NCBI RefSeq assembly: GCF_009769735.1
Contig: NZ_WSRO01000002.1
Location: 8,915,001-8,979,000, forward strand
DNA from: Streptomyces sp. BA2
GTDB taxonomy: Bacteria; Actinomycetota; Actinomycetes; Streptomycetales; Streptomycetaceae
DNA length: 64,000 nt
Reading direction: 5' to 3'
The notes under the pieces were generated by a model. The model was not told the DNA's origin, did not search any database, and worked only from the letters and a program-made list of their open reading frames with translations. This document shows, piece by piece, positions 49,651 to 58,130 of this stretch (positions within the stretch are counted from its first letter, which is position 1; each line of letters opens with the position of its first letter). Made by a program: the position numbers and the translations under genes.

Positions 49651-50787
49651 ATGCCGCACGAGAGCAGCAACGAGCAGCAGGCGCACATGGCCGAAGGCCC
49701 CGCAGTGCCCGCCTACGGGCCCCCGCGGGTGCGGGGCTCCCGGCGCAAGCCGAAGAAGAAGACCCTGCGGTACGTCGCGTGGGGCGCGCTGGGAGCAGTC
49801 CTGATCGGCGGAGGCGGTGCCGCCTACGCCTACCAGCACCTCAACGGCAACATCCAGGGCACGGACATGAACGCGGCCCTCGGGAAGGACCGGCCGAGCG
49901 AGCAGAAGGACGGTTCGATGAACATCCTCCTGCTCGGGTCCGACTCCCGGGCGGGAACCCATGGCCACTACGGCAGCGGCATCAGCGGAGCCCGCGCCGA
50001 CACGGCGATGGTCCTGCACGTCGACAAGACCCACAAGAAGGCATCGGTCGTCAGCATCCCGCGCGACACGATGGTCGAGCGGCCCCAGTGCGCGAAGCCG
50101 CACGGCGGCAAGGCGGCCGGCGCGCAGCAGGCCATGTTCAACTCGTCCTACCAAGTGGGCGGACCGGCGTGCACCGTGAAGACGGTCGAGAAGATGTCGG
50201 ACGTCCGCATGGACCACTACCTCGAAGTGGACTTCAAGGGATTCCAGAAGCTCATCGACGAGCTCGGCGGAGTGGACATCACCACCCACAAGGCCATACA
50301 CGACCCCAACAGCGGCCTCGCCCTGAGCGAGGGCAAGCACACGCTCAAGGGCAAGGAGGCACTGGAGCTCGTCCGCACCCGGCACGGCGTGGGTGACGGG
50401 AGCGACCTGGGCCGTATCCAGCTCCAGCAGGCGTTCATCAAGGCGCTGATCCACCGGGCCGACACCGTCGATCCGCTGGGCAGCCCGGCCAAGTCCTACG
50501 ACCTGGCGGACACCGCGACCAAGACCATCAGCGCGGACTCCGAACTGGCGTCCGCGGACAAACTCCTCGGTCTTGCCAAGGAACTGAAGGGCATCAGCCC
50601 CGACCGCACCAACATGGTCACGATGCCGGTCACCTACGACTCCCAGGACTCGGGACGGGTCCTGCCGCTGGAGAAGGCTTCGCACAAGGTGTGGAGCGCC
50701 CTGCGCCACGACCAGCCCATCCCGAAGTCCGCGACGCAGGACTCGGTGGCTTCCCGTACGGACTCGCCGGTGTCGGCGGGCACGTGA
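49651..50787 (+). CDS. LytR-CpsA-Psr (LCP) family cell-wall glycopolymer ligase
   Basis: A 378-residue type II membrane protein: basic cytosolic tail (RKPKKK), one transmembrane helix at about residues 42-62, then the extracellular LCP domain with NILLLGSDSRAG, ARADTAMVLHVD, VVSIPRDTMV and the TRHGVGDGSDLGR region rich in catalytic arginines and aspartates. LCP proteins attach teichoic-acid-like or other glycopolymers to peptidoglycan. It follows the transglycosylase by 54 bp on the same strand. Confidence 0.92.
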   Translation: MPHESSNEQQAHMAEGPAVPAYGPPRVRGSRRKPKKKTLRYVAWGALGAVLIGGGGAAYAYQHLNGNIQGTDMNAALGKDRPSEQKDGSMNILLLGSDSRAGTHGHYGSGISGARADTAMVLHVDKTHKKASVVSIPRDTMVERPQCAKPHGGKAAGAQQAMFNSSYQVGGPACTVKTVEKMSDVRMDHYLEVDFKGFQKLIDELGGVDITTHKAIHDPNSGLALSEGKHTLKGKEALELVRTRHGVGDGSDLGRIQLQQAFIKALIHRADTVDPLGSPAKSYDLADTATKTISADSELASADKLLGLAKELKGISPDRTNMVTMPVTYDSQDSGRVLPLEKASHKVWSALRHDQPIPKSATQDSVASRTDSPVSAGT

Positions 50788-51043
50788 CCCGACTCTGTCG
50801 GCCAAGGCCTCTGCGCGAGTAGTCTGTTGGCCTAGTCCGTGGGATGACTGCTCGCCGTCAGCGCGGCAGCGGCGTACCGGCGACCTCTCGGGCCCGGAGT
50901 GAGGCCCCCACCGCCAACGGCTGCATCAGCGGGACTCTGAGCCCGTCACTCGGCACCGCGAGACGCCACCGCTCCCCCCGAGGCCACGCTTCGCCTTCTG
51001 AGCTCCGCTCCCTCTCGACGGTGCACGGCATCCGGGACTTTCC

Positions 51044-51376
51044 ATGCGCGGCTACTTCGCCGACGATCTGCTGCTCATCCTGCCGACGTCCGACACCGAC
51101 GGTGTGTGCGTGTTCGGAGAGGTCCTGGGCGCGCACAAAGGCGCGCTGGCCATGGCCCTGAACGCACAGCGCCACGCCGCACAAGAGATCACCATCGACC
51201 TGACCGGCGTTCACTACCTGGCCAACAGTGCCTTGGAGATCCTCGTAGCCCTCGCCAACAATCTCCAGCCGCCCCAGCGCCTCCTCGTACGCGCCGCCCC
51301 CGAACTGGCGATCCAGGAGAGACTCACCGCACGCGGATGGGACGGCATCACAACCCTGCGGCTCGTCGACGGATAG
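51044..51376 (+). CDS. STAS-domain protein, anti-sigma-factor-antagonist-like
   Basis: A 110-residue protein with the STAS fold pattern: ITIDLTGVHYLANSALEILVAL is the central beta strand and helix around the phosphorylatable serine region. The serine/threonine position is taken by N-S-A (Asn-Ser), as in several Streptomyces paralogues. ATG at 51044 has no strong ribosome site. It ends exactly where the convergent hutD gene ends (zero-base gap). The 256-bp interval upstream (50788-51043) holds nothing recognisable. Confidence 0.75.
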   Translation: MRGYFADDLLLILPTSDTDGVCVFGEVLGAHKGALAMALNAQRHAAQEITIDLTGVHYLANSALEILVALANNLQPPQRLLVRAAPELAIQERLTARGWDGITTLRLVDG

Positions 51377-52009
51377 TCACACGGCGACTGCGTGCGCCGC
51401 GGTGATCCGGATTTCGGCCACCGTGCCCTCGCCCCGCAGAGTCAGCGTCCCCGGGCCTTCGTGACGTACGCAGTCGAGACGGCCGAGCGCGGTTTCCCGT
51501 CCGTCCGGACCGCTTCCGTCCGGTCGTCCGTCGACGGCGATCCCCTCGGTGGCGGCCATGACCAGGAGGGTCTCGCCCGCGGCGCACTCCATCTCCACAC
51601 CCTGTGCGGCGGCGACGGTGACGATCCGTACTTCTGCCGTCGCCCGGCCTCTGCGGGTCATCACATTCATGTCGCGCACCGCGCCCGCCTCGAGCCGGCA
51701 GTCCGTCTCCGCGTCGCCGGAGAAGGCGAAGGGGCGCAACGGCTCCACCAGTTGCGAGGTCCCGTCCACGGTCAACACCATGCCTTCGCCCTCGACCAGG
51801 GTGATCACGCGGTCGATCCCGGGAAAGGAAGAGAAGGGCCCTCCCGCGTCGACGTCCGCGACACTCACCCGCCAGTCGTAGCCGTCCGCCGGCTCCACCG
51901 AGCCCAGGGGTCCCCGCACGGCGCCCGACGCGACCTCCCGTGTCGTACCGCCGCCGTTCTTCCACGGCATGCTGCGGTATTCGCTCCAGCGCAGAACATC
52001 TCCGCCCAT
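51377..52009 (-). CDS. hutD: HutD-family protein
   Basis: A 210-residue cupin-like protein. The signature RSMPWKNGGGTTREVA is at residues 9-24, followed by SFPGIDRVITLVEGEGM. HutD modulates histidine utilisation in Pseudomonas. The start ATG has AAGGAGG eight bases upstream, the best ribosome site in this region. Family members in actinomycetes are usually not near other hut genes, and none are present here. Confidence 0.88.
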   Translation of the reverse strand: MGGDVLRWSEYRSMPWKNGGGTTREVASGAVRGPLGSVEPADGYDWRVSVADVDAGGPFSSFPGIDRVITLVEGEGMVLTVDGTSQLVEPLRPFAFSGDAETDCRLEAGAVRDMNVMTRRGRATAEVRIVTVAAAQGVEMECAAGETLLVMAATEGIAVDGRPDGSGPDGRETALGRLDCVRHEGPGTLTLRGEGTVAEIRITAAHAVAV

Positions 52010-52178
52010 CCGACGCCGCCTCCTTCTTCCGTCGTCCGTCGTCCGTCCGGCCGCCGTCACCGGCGAACTCAGGCCACCGACACCGGGATTCCGAGCCGAC
52101 GGATCGCAGGAGTGCGCCCAGGCACGTGATCATCGAGTCCGACGCCAGCCTACGCGCCGGCCGGGAGATGATCTCAGG

Positions 52179-52730
52179 ATGATCCCCGACTCAGCCGACT
52201 CCTTGACCGTCCAGCAGCTCACCACGCCCGGTGCCGTCGCTCCCCAGCTCCGCCGCGCCCTCGCCGAGTGCTGGGTCGAGGTCACCAACGCGGGCGGCGC
52301 GGCAGGCTTCCCCTTCCCGCCGGTCGATGTCGCCACGGTGACTCCGGCTCTCGATCGCATCATCGACCTGCTTTGCCCGGACACCAGCCGACTCCTCACG
52401 GCGACGGCGGACGGGGAACTCGTGGGCTGGCTCAACGTCCGCCGCGACCAGTTCGAGCTGATCGCGCACTGGGGCACCCTCCATCACGTCCAGACCCGAA
52501 CCGCCGTACGCGGGCGCGGTATCGGACTCGCCCTGGTGAAGGAAGTACGAAGGGTCGCCCGGGACGAGATGGGTCTGGAGCAGCTTCGCCTTGCCGCCCG
52601 TGGCGACGTCGGCCTGGAGGGCTTCTACGGGCGTCTTGGCTGGAAGGAAGTCGGCCGGTGGCCAGGAGCCCTCCGGCTCGCCCCGGGCGACGACCGCGAC
52701 GAGGTCCTCATGATCCTCGATCCACTCTGA
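52179..52730 (+). CDS. GNAT-family N-acetyltransferase
   Basis: A 183-residue acetyltransferase. The acetyl-CoA pyrophosphate loop is RTAVRGRGIGLALVKEV and the C-terminal motif is GLEGFYGRLGWKEVGRW. Substrate unknown. Its last 23 bp overlap the end of the convergent DUF6417 gene. Confidence 0.85.
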   Translation: MIPDSADSLTVQQLTTPGAVAPQLRRALAECWVEVTNAGGAAGFPFPPVDVATVTPALDRIIDLLCPDTSRLLTATADGELVGWLNVRRDQFELIAHWGTLHHVQTRTAVRGRGIGLALVKEVRRVARDEMGLEQLRLAARGDVGLEGFYGRLGWKEVGRWPGALRLAPGDDRDEVLMILDPL

Positions 52731-53295
52731 GCCCGGCGCTGCCCCGGTAACTCACCCCGTACACACGGGCGAAGCGGTTGGCGGGCGCCGCTGATCCGCC
52801 CAGCCGCTCGAGGAAGAACGCGCGCGCTATCGACTCCATCTGCTCACCGCTCACATATACGACCCATCTGTTGGACGCGGGGTTGAAGCGGGCCGCCTCC
52901 ACGGCCGACTCAAGACCGGGCGCGGGCCCGTGGCGCAGTCGTCCGCGCAGCTCGATGAACCGTTGCAGGGCGACCAACTCGGCACGGCGCAGGCCCACTT
53001 GCTGAAGTCCGGGCACCGGGGCCTCGACGGTCGGCGGAGCAGCGCGTGTCTGTGCGTAGAGGAGCGCATCCCACCCGTCGTCCGTCAGCTGCACCGCCCA
53101 CAGGACCGGCCGGCCCGCCTTCGCGGAGAGCTCCGCCTGTTCCTCGCGGGGTGCCACCCGAGCCAGCCCGAGTTTCACCAGAGGGCCCGTGGTGCGCTCA
53201 TCGAGGCCCGGCCCTGCCGTGGCCCAACCATCGGTGGTGCGCTGTACGTCGGCCACCCGTTGCAGCAGCGCGAAATGCCCAGCAGAGCGCCGCAT
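52708..53295 (-). CDS. DUF6417 family protein
   Basis: A 195-residue protein whose C-terminus (RWVVYVSGEQMESIARAFFLERLGGS) and overall arrangement match a Streptomyces family of unknown function, DUF6417; a winged-helix-like segment (GPLVKLGLARVAP to VQLTDDGWDALL) suggests a nucleic-acid-binding fold. No catalytic motif. Convergent with the GNAT gene. Confidence 0.7.
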   Translation of the reverse strand: MRRSAGHFALLQRVADVQRTTDGWATAGPGLDERTTGPLVKLGLARVAPREEQAELSAKAGRPVLWAVQLTDDGWDALLYAQTRAAPPTVEAPVPGLQQVGLRRAELVALQRFIELRGRLRHGPAPGLESAVEAARFNPASNRWVVYVSGEQMESIARAFFLERLGGSAAPANRFARVYGVSYRGSAGLRVDRGS

Positions 53296-53400
53296 CCCTG
53301 CCCCTCCCGCCGACAGTGCGATGCCGCGACGCTAGCGCGCATCTCCGCCCGAAGGGGGGTTGTTGAGGTGGACTCCCTCCGAATTGGTTCGTACGCCGGC

Positions 53401-54231
53401 TCAGGGCTCCCGGCGCGAGGTGGCGGCCAGCGAGCCGAGGAGTGCGAGCGCTTCGCTGCTGGGGGAGGCCGGCTCCGCGTGGTAGACGACGAGTTCCTGG
53501 CCCGGGTCCGAGCGCACGTCGAAGGTCTGCATGGTCAGCGTCAACGGACCGACCTCGCGATGCTCGAAGCGCTTACGCTCCAGCGCCTTGCCCCGGGCGT
53601 CATGACGGGCCCACAGCTCGGCGAACTCCGGGCTCCGCTCCAGGAGTTCACCGAGCACCTGCCGCACCCGCGGGTCATCGGGCGCCGCGCCGTGGCCGAG
53701 CCGGAATCCGGCCACGGAATTGCGCGCGACGCCGTACCAGTCGCGGTAGAAGGCGCGCGCGGCGGAGTCGGTGAACACGACGTGCATGAGGTTGCGCGAG
53801 TGCGCCCATCCGTGGAAGAGCGCGTCGGCGATGGAGTTGGAGGCGAGGACGTCGTACGCGCGGTTGTAGACGATGGCCGGGTTGTGCGGCCAGGCGTCCA
53901 TGAGGGCCAGCAGGCTCGGCGCGACCCGGCCTGCCACGGCGGCGGCCCTGGCGCGTGGCCCGATGCCGGCGAGCCGGAACAGGTGCAGCCGGCCGTCCTC
54001 TTCGAGCCGCAGGGCAGCGGCCAGGGCGTCGAGTACCTGCGCGGAGGGCGTGCGCTCCCGGCCCTGCTCAAGGCGTACGTAGTAGTCGGCGCTGACCCCG
54101 GCGAGCAGGGCCACCTCCTCGCGGCGCAGCCCCGGCACGCGGCGGTGCCCCGTGGAGGGGAGGTTCGCCTCGGCCGGGGTGACGAGGGCGCGCCGGGTGG
54201 TGAGGTAGGCGCCGAGCTCTGAGCGTGCCAT
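53401..54231 (-). CDS. XRE-family regulator with MmyB-like ligand-binding domain
   Basis: A 276-residue regulator: XRE helix-turn-helix at about residues 30-75 (LRREEVALLAGVSADYYVRLEQG) and a PAS-like MmyB domain from about 95 (NPAIVYNRAYDVLASNSIAD to VYHAEPASPSSEALALL). The start ATG at 54231 is favoured over a GTG at 54237. It diverges from a short-chain dehydrogenase with a palindrome between them, an arrangement repeatedly found for MmyB-like regulators in actinomycetes, so it probably represses the dehydrogenase until a ligand binds. Confidence 0.88.
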   Translation of the reverse strand: MARSELGAYLTTRRALVTPAEANLPSTGHRRVPGLRREEVALLAGVSADYYVRLEQGRERTPSAQVLDALAAALRLEEDGRLHLFRLAGIGPRARAAAVAGRVAPSLLALMDAWPHNPAIVYNRAYDVLASNSIADALFHGWAHSRNLMHVVFTDSAARAFYRDWYGVARNSVAGFRLGHGAAPDDPRVRQVLGELLERSPEFAELWARHDARGKALERKRFEHREVGPLTLTMQTFDVRSDPGQELVVYHAEPASPSSEALALLGSLAATSRREP

Positions 54232-54263
54232 GCGCACATGCTAGGTCCGGGCCCGCCGAGCTT

Positions 54264-54284
54264 CCTGGGTGCGCTGCACCCAGG
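54264..54284. promoter_or_regulatory. Operator palindrome between the MmyB-like regulator and SDR
   Basis: CCTGGGTGCG-C-TGCACCCAGG is an inverted repeat with 9 of 10 matching pairs, centred at 54274 in the 102-bp divergent interval. Confidence 0.75.
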
Positions 54285-54333
54285 AGGACACCGCCTCTCC
54301 CGCAGGCGCCCCGGTCCGGTCAGCCTCGATGAC

Positions 54334-55116
54334 ATGACCACACAACAGCCGGAATGCGCCGCGCCCGCCGACCACCCCTCCGACCGCAAGGTCGTCCTCG
54401 TCACCGGCGCCAGCAGCGGTATCGGAGCGGCCGTCGCCGCACGACTCGTGGCCGAGGGGCACCTGGTGGTGGCCGGTGCGCGCCGCACCGATCGCTTGCG
54501 CGCACTGGCGGAGAGCACGGCCGAGGCCGCCGCCCGCTCCGGCGGCAGCTTGCGGCCTGTGCGGCTGGACGTGACGGACCGCGCGGACGTCGCCGCCTTC
54601 GTCCAGGCAGCCCACGACCGCCACGGCCGCGTCGACGTCCTCGTCGCCAACGCCGGCGTCATGCCCCTCTCCCGGCTGGACTCCCTGCTCGTGGACGAGT
54701 GGGACCGGATGATCGACGTGAACGTCCGCGGCCTGCTGCACGGGATCGCCGCCGCCCTGCCGGTGTTCGCCGCGCAGGGCTCGGGACACTTCGTCACGGT
54801 CGCGAGCATCGGCGCCCATGAGGTCGTGCCCACAGGCGCCGTCTACTGCGGCACGAAGTACGCGGCCTGGGCGATCACCGAAGGCTTGCGCCAGGAGTTG
54901 GACCCCTCGATCCGGGTCACGACCATCTCGCCAGGCGTGGTCGGTTCCGAGCTCGCCGACACCATCACCGACGCCGGCGCCGCCGAGGCCATGCGGGCCT
55001 ACCGGGCTCACGCGATCGGGCCGGACGCCATCGCGAGCGCTGTTTCGTACGCCCTCGCGCAGCCGTCCGACGTCGACGTCAACGAAATCGTCGTACGGCC
55101 TGTCCGCCAGCGCTGA
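54334..55116 (+). CDS. Short-chain dehydrogenase/reductase
   Basis: A 260-residue classical SDR: TGASSGIG (24-31), LVANAGV, catalytic Ser in TVASIGAHE and the YxxxK pair in VYCGTKYAAW. NADP preference is likely from the basic residue after the second strand (GARRTDR). ATG at 54334 was chosen; an upstream in-frame ATG would run through the operator. Controlled by the divergent MmyB-like regulator. Substrate unknown; an electron donor or quinone-type reductase role is common for this pairing. Confidence 0.9.
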   Translation: MTTQQPECAAPADHPSDRKVVLVTGASSGIGAAVAARLVAEGHLVVAGARRTDRLRALAESTAEAAARSGGSLRPVRLDVTDRADVAAFVQAAHDRHGRVDVLVANAGVMPLSRLDSLLVDEWDRMIDVNVRGLLHGIAAALPVFAAQGSGHFVTVASIGAHEVVPTGAVYCGTKYAAWAITEGLRQELDPSIRVTTISPGVVGSELADTITDAGAAEAMRAYRAHAIGPDAIASAVSYALAQPSDVDVNEIVVRPVRQR

Positions 55117-55183
55117 ACCCACCAGAGGGCTCTGAAGCGCAACGTCCGTCCGCGTTGTCAGTGGCGGCCCTTACGGTCTTCAC

Positions 55184-56671
55184 ATGGTTGATCAGAATTC
55201 TTCCGTGCCCTCTGTGCCCTCTGCGCCCTCTGTGCCCACGGTGTGCGACTTCGCGACCTGGGAGCCCGTGTTGCGGCTTCTGCGGGACAGCGGGGCGCGG
55301 GAGCAGGCTGCGCCGTCCATCCGCGTGTCGGGACGGATCAGCCGGCAGAGCTGGAGTCTGCCCCTGCGGCGACGGCTGCAGGAGCCCGGTCGGGCCGTCC
55401 GAGGCGAGGACATGCGGGACGAGACGGAGGCGGTGGAGCGGGTGCAACGCGCGCTCGCGGACGCCGGTGTCGACACCGTCTCGTTCACGGGGAAGATATC
55501 GCAGGACGGGAAGGCCACGCTCCGTCTGCTCGGGCCCAGCCCTGCTGTGGAGTCCGGCATCGGGACGCCGCACCCGGGGGCGCTCCTCCTGGTCGAGGGG
55601 GCCGTTCCCCAGCCCTGGCGCTGTCTTCCCGATCCGGTGCCCGATCAGTCGCCCGGAGCGGTGCCGGCGACTTCGGCGGATCCGGCGTTGCTGGAGCGGA
55701 CGCTCCGTGAGCGGTTGCCCGACGCCATCGGCGCGACCGAGGCGGAGATCGCTGCTGCGGAGGCACGCCTTGGTGTTCCCCTGCCGGAGGAGCTCAAGGT
55801 GCTCTACCGGGTGACACGGTCACGGTGGGAGGACCTGGGTGACGACTACGAGGCCGCGGAACGCGCGTGCATGGCGGTCGGCTGCGAGCTCTTCGCCTTG
55901 GACGACCTGTACGTCGCCGACGCGTCGTCCCGCCCATCCCCTTGGGAGTTCGCGGCGATGGAAGCCGTCGTCACCCCGCCCGACGCCGCTGTGCAGGGTC
56001 TGGTCGGCTCGCCCGGCTGGATCGTCTTCGGGGACAACGGCGGCGGCGACCGGTTGGCGGTCGATCTGACACCTGGCCCGCGCGGACACGCGGGACAGAT
56101 CATCATCCTCAGCCACGAGGAGAACATCGGAGCCTCCCTGGTCGCCGACTCGCTCACCGACCTGGTGCTGGACCGGAAGAGCGAGGGACGTGGCGGCTCA
56201 GGAGGAGACCAGCCGCCGCCCGTGGCTCACGTCAACATACGAAGCCTGCCGAGCATCGAAGCCGCCGCGCACCCCGGCTTGGAGGTCCTGTCCATCGGCG
56301 TCTGGGACGCCGAGCCCCTCAGCCTCGCCCCGGTCGCCGACCTGCCCCGCCTGAGGACGCTTGCCGCCTACCCCGGCACGCTCGCCGACCCCCTGGAGAT
56401 CGCCGGGCTCGACACGCTGGAGTTCCTGGCGATCGGCCCGGCCGAATGGCGCGTCCTCCTCGACGCGGGAGCCGTCCCGCGCAGCCTGTCGGCCGCCGCC
56501 ATCAAGGTGCACGGCGACCAGGACCCGCTGCCCACGGTGGCCATAGCCAACGAAATCCTGGCCCTCTGGGACCGACCCCAGATCGTCCAGACCCGCATCG
56601 AAGGCGACCTCGATCGTGTGGGTCCTGCGGGTCCCGTGGGTCCCGCCGACCCTGTGGGTGTCGTGCCTTAG
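55184..56671 (+). CDS. SMI1/KNR4 (SUKH) family protein with extra domains
   Basis: A 495-residue protein. A SMI1/KNR4 fold lies at about residues 175-330 (ATEAEIAAAEARLGVPLPEELKVLYRVT, then GWIVFGDNGGGDRLAVDL), preceded by a separate N-terminal domain and followed by a leucine-rich-like section (LEVLSIGVWDAEPLSLAP and LDTLEFLAIGP). The extreme ends are low-complexity: SVPSVPSAPSVPT at the start and a collagen-like VGPAGPVGPADPVG at the end. SUKH proteins are often immunity factors; no toxin is adjacent. Confidence 0.8.
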   Translation: MVDQNSSVPSVPSAPSVPTVCDFATWEPVLRLLRDSGAREQAAPSIRVSGRISRQSWSLPLRRRLQEPGRAVRGEDMRDETEAVERVQRALADAGVDTVSFTGKISQDGKATLRLLGPSPAVESGIGTPHPGALLLVEGAVPQPWRCLPDPVPDQSPGAVPATSADPALLERTLRERLPDAIGATEAEIAAAEARLGVPLPEELKVLYRVTRSRWEDLGDDYEAAERACMAVGCELFALDDLYVADASSRPSPWEFAAMEAVVTPPDAAVQGLVGSPGWIVFGDNGGGDRLAVDLTPGPRGHAGQIIILSHEENIGASLVADSLTDLVLDRKSEGRGGSGGDQPPPVAHVNIRSLPSIEAAAHPGLEVLSIGVWDAEPLSLAPVADLPRLRTLAAYPGTLADPLEIAGLDTLEFLAIGPAEWRVLLDAGAVPRSLSAAAIKVHGDQDPLPTVAIANEILALWDRPQIVQTRIEGDLDRVGPAGPVGPADPVGVVP

Positions 56672-56673
56672 CC

Positions 56674-56714
56674 GCGGGGGAGAGCGAACCGGACAGGGTA
56701 TGTCCGGCCCCCGC
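56674..56714. terminator. Two-tier hairpin after the SMI1/KNR4 gene
   Basis: Outer stem GCGGGGG/CCCCCGC (7 bp) and inner stem CCGGACA/TGTCCGG (7 bp) with loop GGGTA, separated by an 8-base bulge. It starts within a few bases of the stop codon. Confidence 0.75.
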
Positions 56715-56951
56715 TCGATCGGCCGTCGGCAACTGTCCGTTTGAGATCAATGCAGGTGGCTACCCGATCGCTGCGTAAGCACAGCGCTGTGCGACGTAGG
56801 CGCCGGATGGTTGAGACAGACAGCCACCGGCGCTGCCGCACGCACAGAATCACAAACTATGGCCATCGATGTGGGGAATCTGCGATGCTCGGATCATCAG
56901 CGGTTCTGCCGGCCCGCCAGAGGCAGCCTGAGTAAACGAGAGGTAGAGCAG

Positions 56952-57326
56952 GTGGCTTCCTCACCGGACTCTCTCAACGCATCGGCACTGAACCCTCGTT
57001 GCGATCCCGAGCAGCCGGCCCCCGACGACGACTGTGCGGATGAGGTCGCCGAGATCAAGGCGCTGCGCACCGAGGTCAACGATCTGCATCGCGCCATGGA
57101 GTCCCACCCGTCCATAGACCAGGCGCGGGGCATGCTGATGACGTTGGGGCCGTGTACCGCGGACGAGGCGTGGGAAATTCTGGTCGAGGTGTCGCAACAC
57201 TCCAACACCAAACTGCGCGCGGTGGCAGAGGAGTTGATCGCCACGACAGAGGGCGAGCCGCTGCCCACCCCTGTCCGCGTGGCTCTCGGCGAGGCGCTGA
57301 GAAGGCGACGGGCGGCCACGGGCTGA
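56952..57326 (+). CDS. ANTAR-domain protein
   Basis: About 124 residues. The ANTAR RNA-binding module occupies the C-terminal half: SIDQARGMLMTLGPCTADEAWEILVEVSQHSNTKLRAVAEEL region, preceded by a short coiled coil (EIKALRTEVNDLHRAME). No GAF or receiver domain is attached, so it may be a minimal antiterminator or partner of one. GTG at 56952 follows GAGAGG; in-frame starts at 56859 and 56811 would add a basic N-terminal segment. The interval 56715-56951 holds no other gene. Confidence 0.75.
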   Translation: MASSPDSLNASALNPRCDPEQPAPDDDCADEVAEIKALRTEVNDLHRAMESHPSIDQARGMLMTLGPCTADEAWEILVEVSQHSNTKLRAVAEELIATTEGEPLPTPVRVALGEALRRRRAATG

Positions 57327-57388
57327 TCGGGGCGGTCCTCGGGGGCGGTGAAGACAGCCGGGGCCGTCGGCCCCTCTACCGTGAGTCC

Positions 57389-57943
57389 ATGCCACACGTC
57401 TCCGCGCTCCTCGTCATCGACATGCAGAACACCCCGGTGTCCATCGCCTACCGGCCCGCCGAGACCGTCGCCGTGATCGCAGGCTTGCGCGAACGCGCCA
57501 TGGCCGCCGGCGTGCCCGTCGTGACGATCCAGGACCAGGGCGGCGGGATGGAGGCGGGAACCCAGGGGTGGCAAGTCGTGTCCGAACTGGCGCCCGCCGA
57601 CGGGGAGTCGATCGTCCACAAGACGAGCCCGGACAGCTTCCTGGGCACGGATCTCGACAAGACGTTGGAGACGCTGGGAATCACCGAGGTGGTCGTCACG
57701 GGGTTCGCGACGGAGATCTGCGTGGACACCACGGCGCGGCAGGCACTGAGCCATGGCTACGACTTGGTGGTGGTCGCCGATGGGCACACCACGTCCGTCC
57801 GGCCCGAGGGCGGCGAGTACGCCTCTCCGGCGCAGTCGATCGCTCACCACAACGAGATCTTCCGGCACCTCGGATTCCCGGGCCGGAGTATCCGGGTGCT
57901 GTCCGCGGCCGAGGTGGACTTCGCTGAGTCACACGCCGGCTGA
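57389..57943 (+). CDS. Cysteine hydrolase, isochorismatase-like
   Basis: A 184-residue hydrolase with the catalytic triad Asp11 (VIDMQN), Lys78 (VHKTSPDSF) and Cys111 (GFATEICVDTT). The family includes isochorismatases, nicotinamidases and N-carbamoyl amidases; the short length and Thr-Glu before the Cys fit the generic amidase branch. Start ATG at 57389. It stands between the ANTAR gene and the large exporter. Confidence 0.9.
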   Translation: MPHVSALLVIDMQNTPVSIAYRPAETVAVIAGLRERAMAAGVPVVTIQDQGGGMEAGTQGWQVVSELAPADGESIVHKTSPDSFLGTDLDKTLETLGITEVVVTGFATEICVDTTARQALSHGYDLVVVADGHTTSVRPEGGEYASPAQSIAHHNEIFRHLGFPGRSIRVLSAAEVDFAESHAG

Positions 57944-58130
57944 GCGCGTCCTGGCTCGCTCATACACCTCCGATGATGGGCGCGACCCGGGCGGGGGCGC
58001 GTAACCCGGCAACGTCGCGACGCGGCAGCTGACCGGTGGTGTCCGGTCGTGGCCGGGACCGTCGGACGGATGCCTGGCTCCTCTGTGAGCATCGTCCTCC
58101 CGACGGTGGCGCGCGGCTCAGGAGGCCGGG

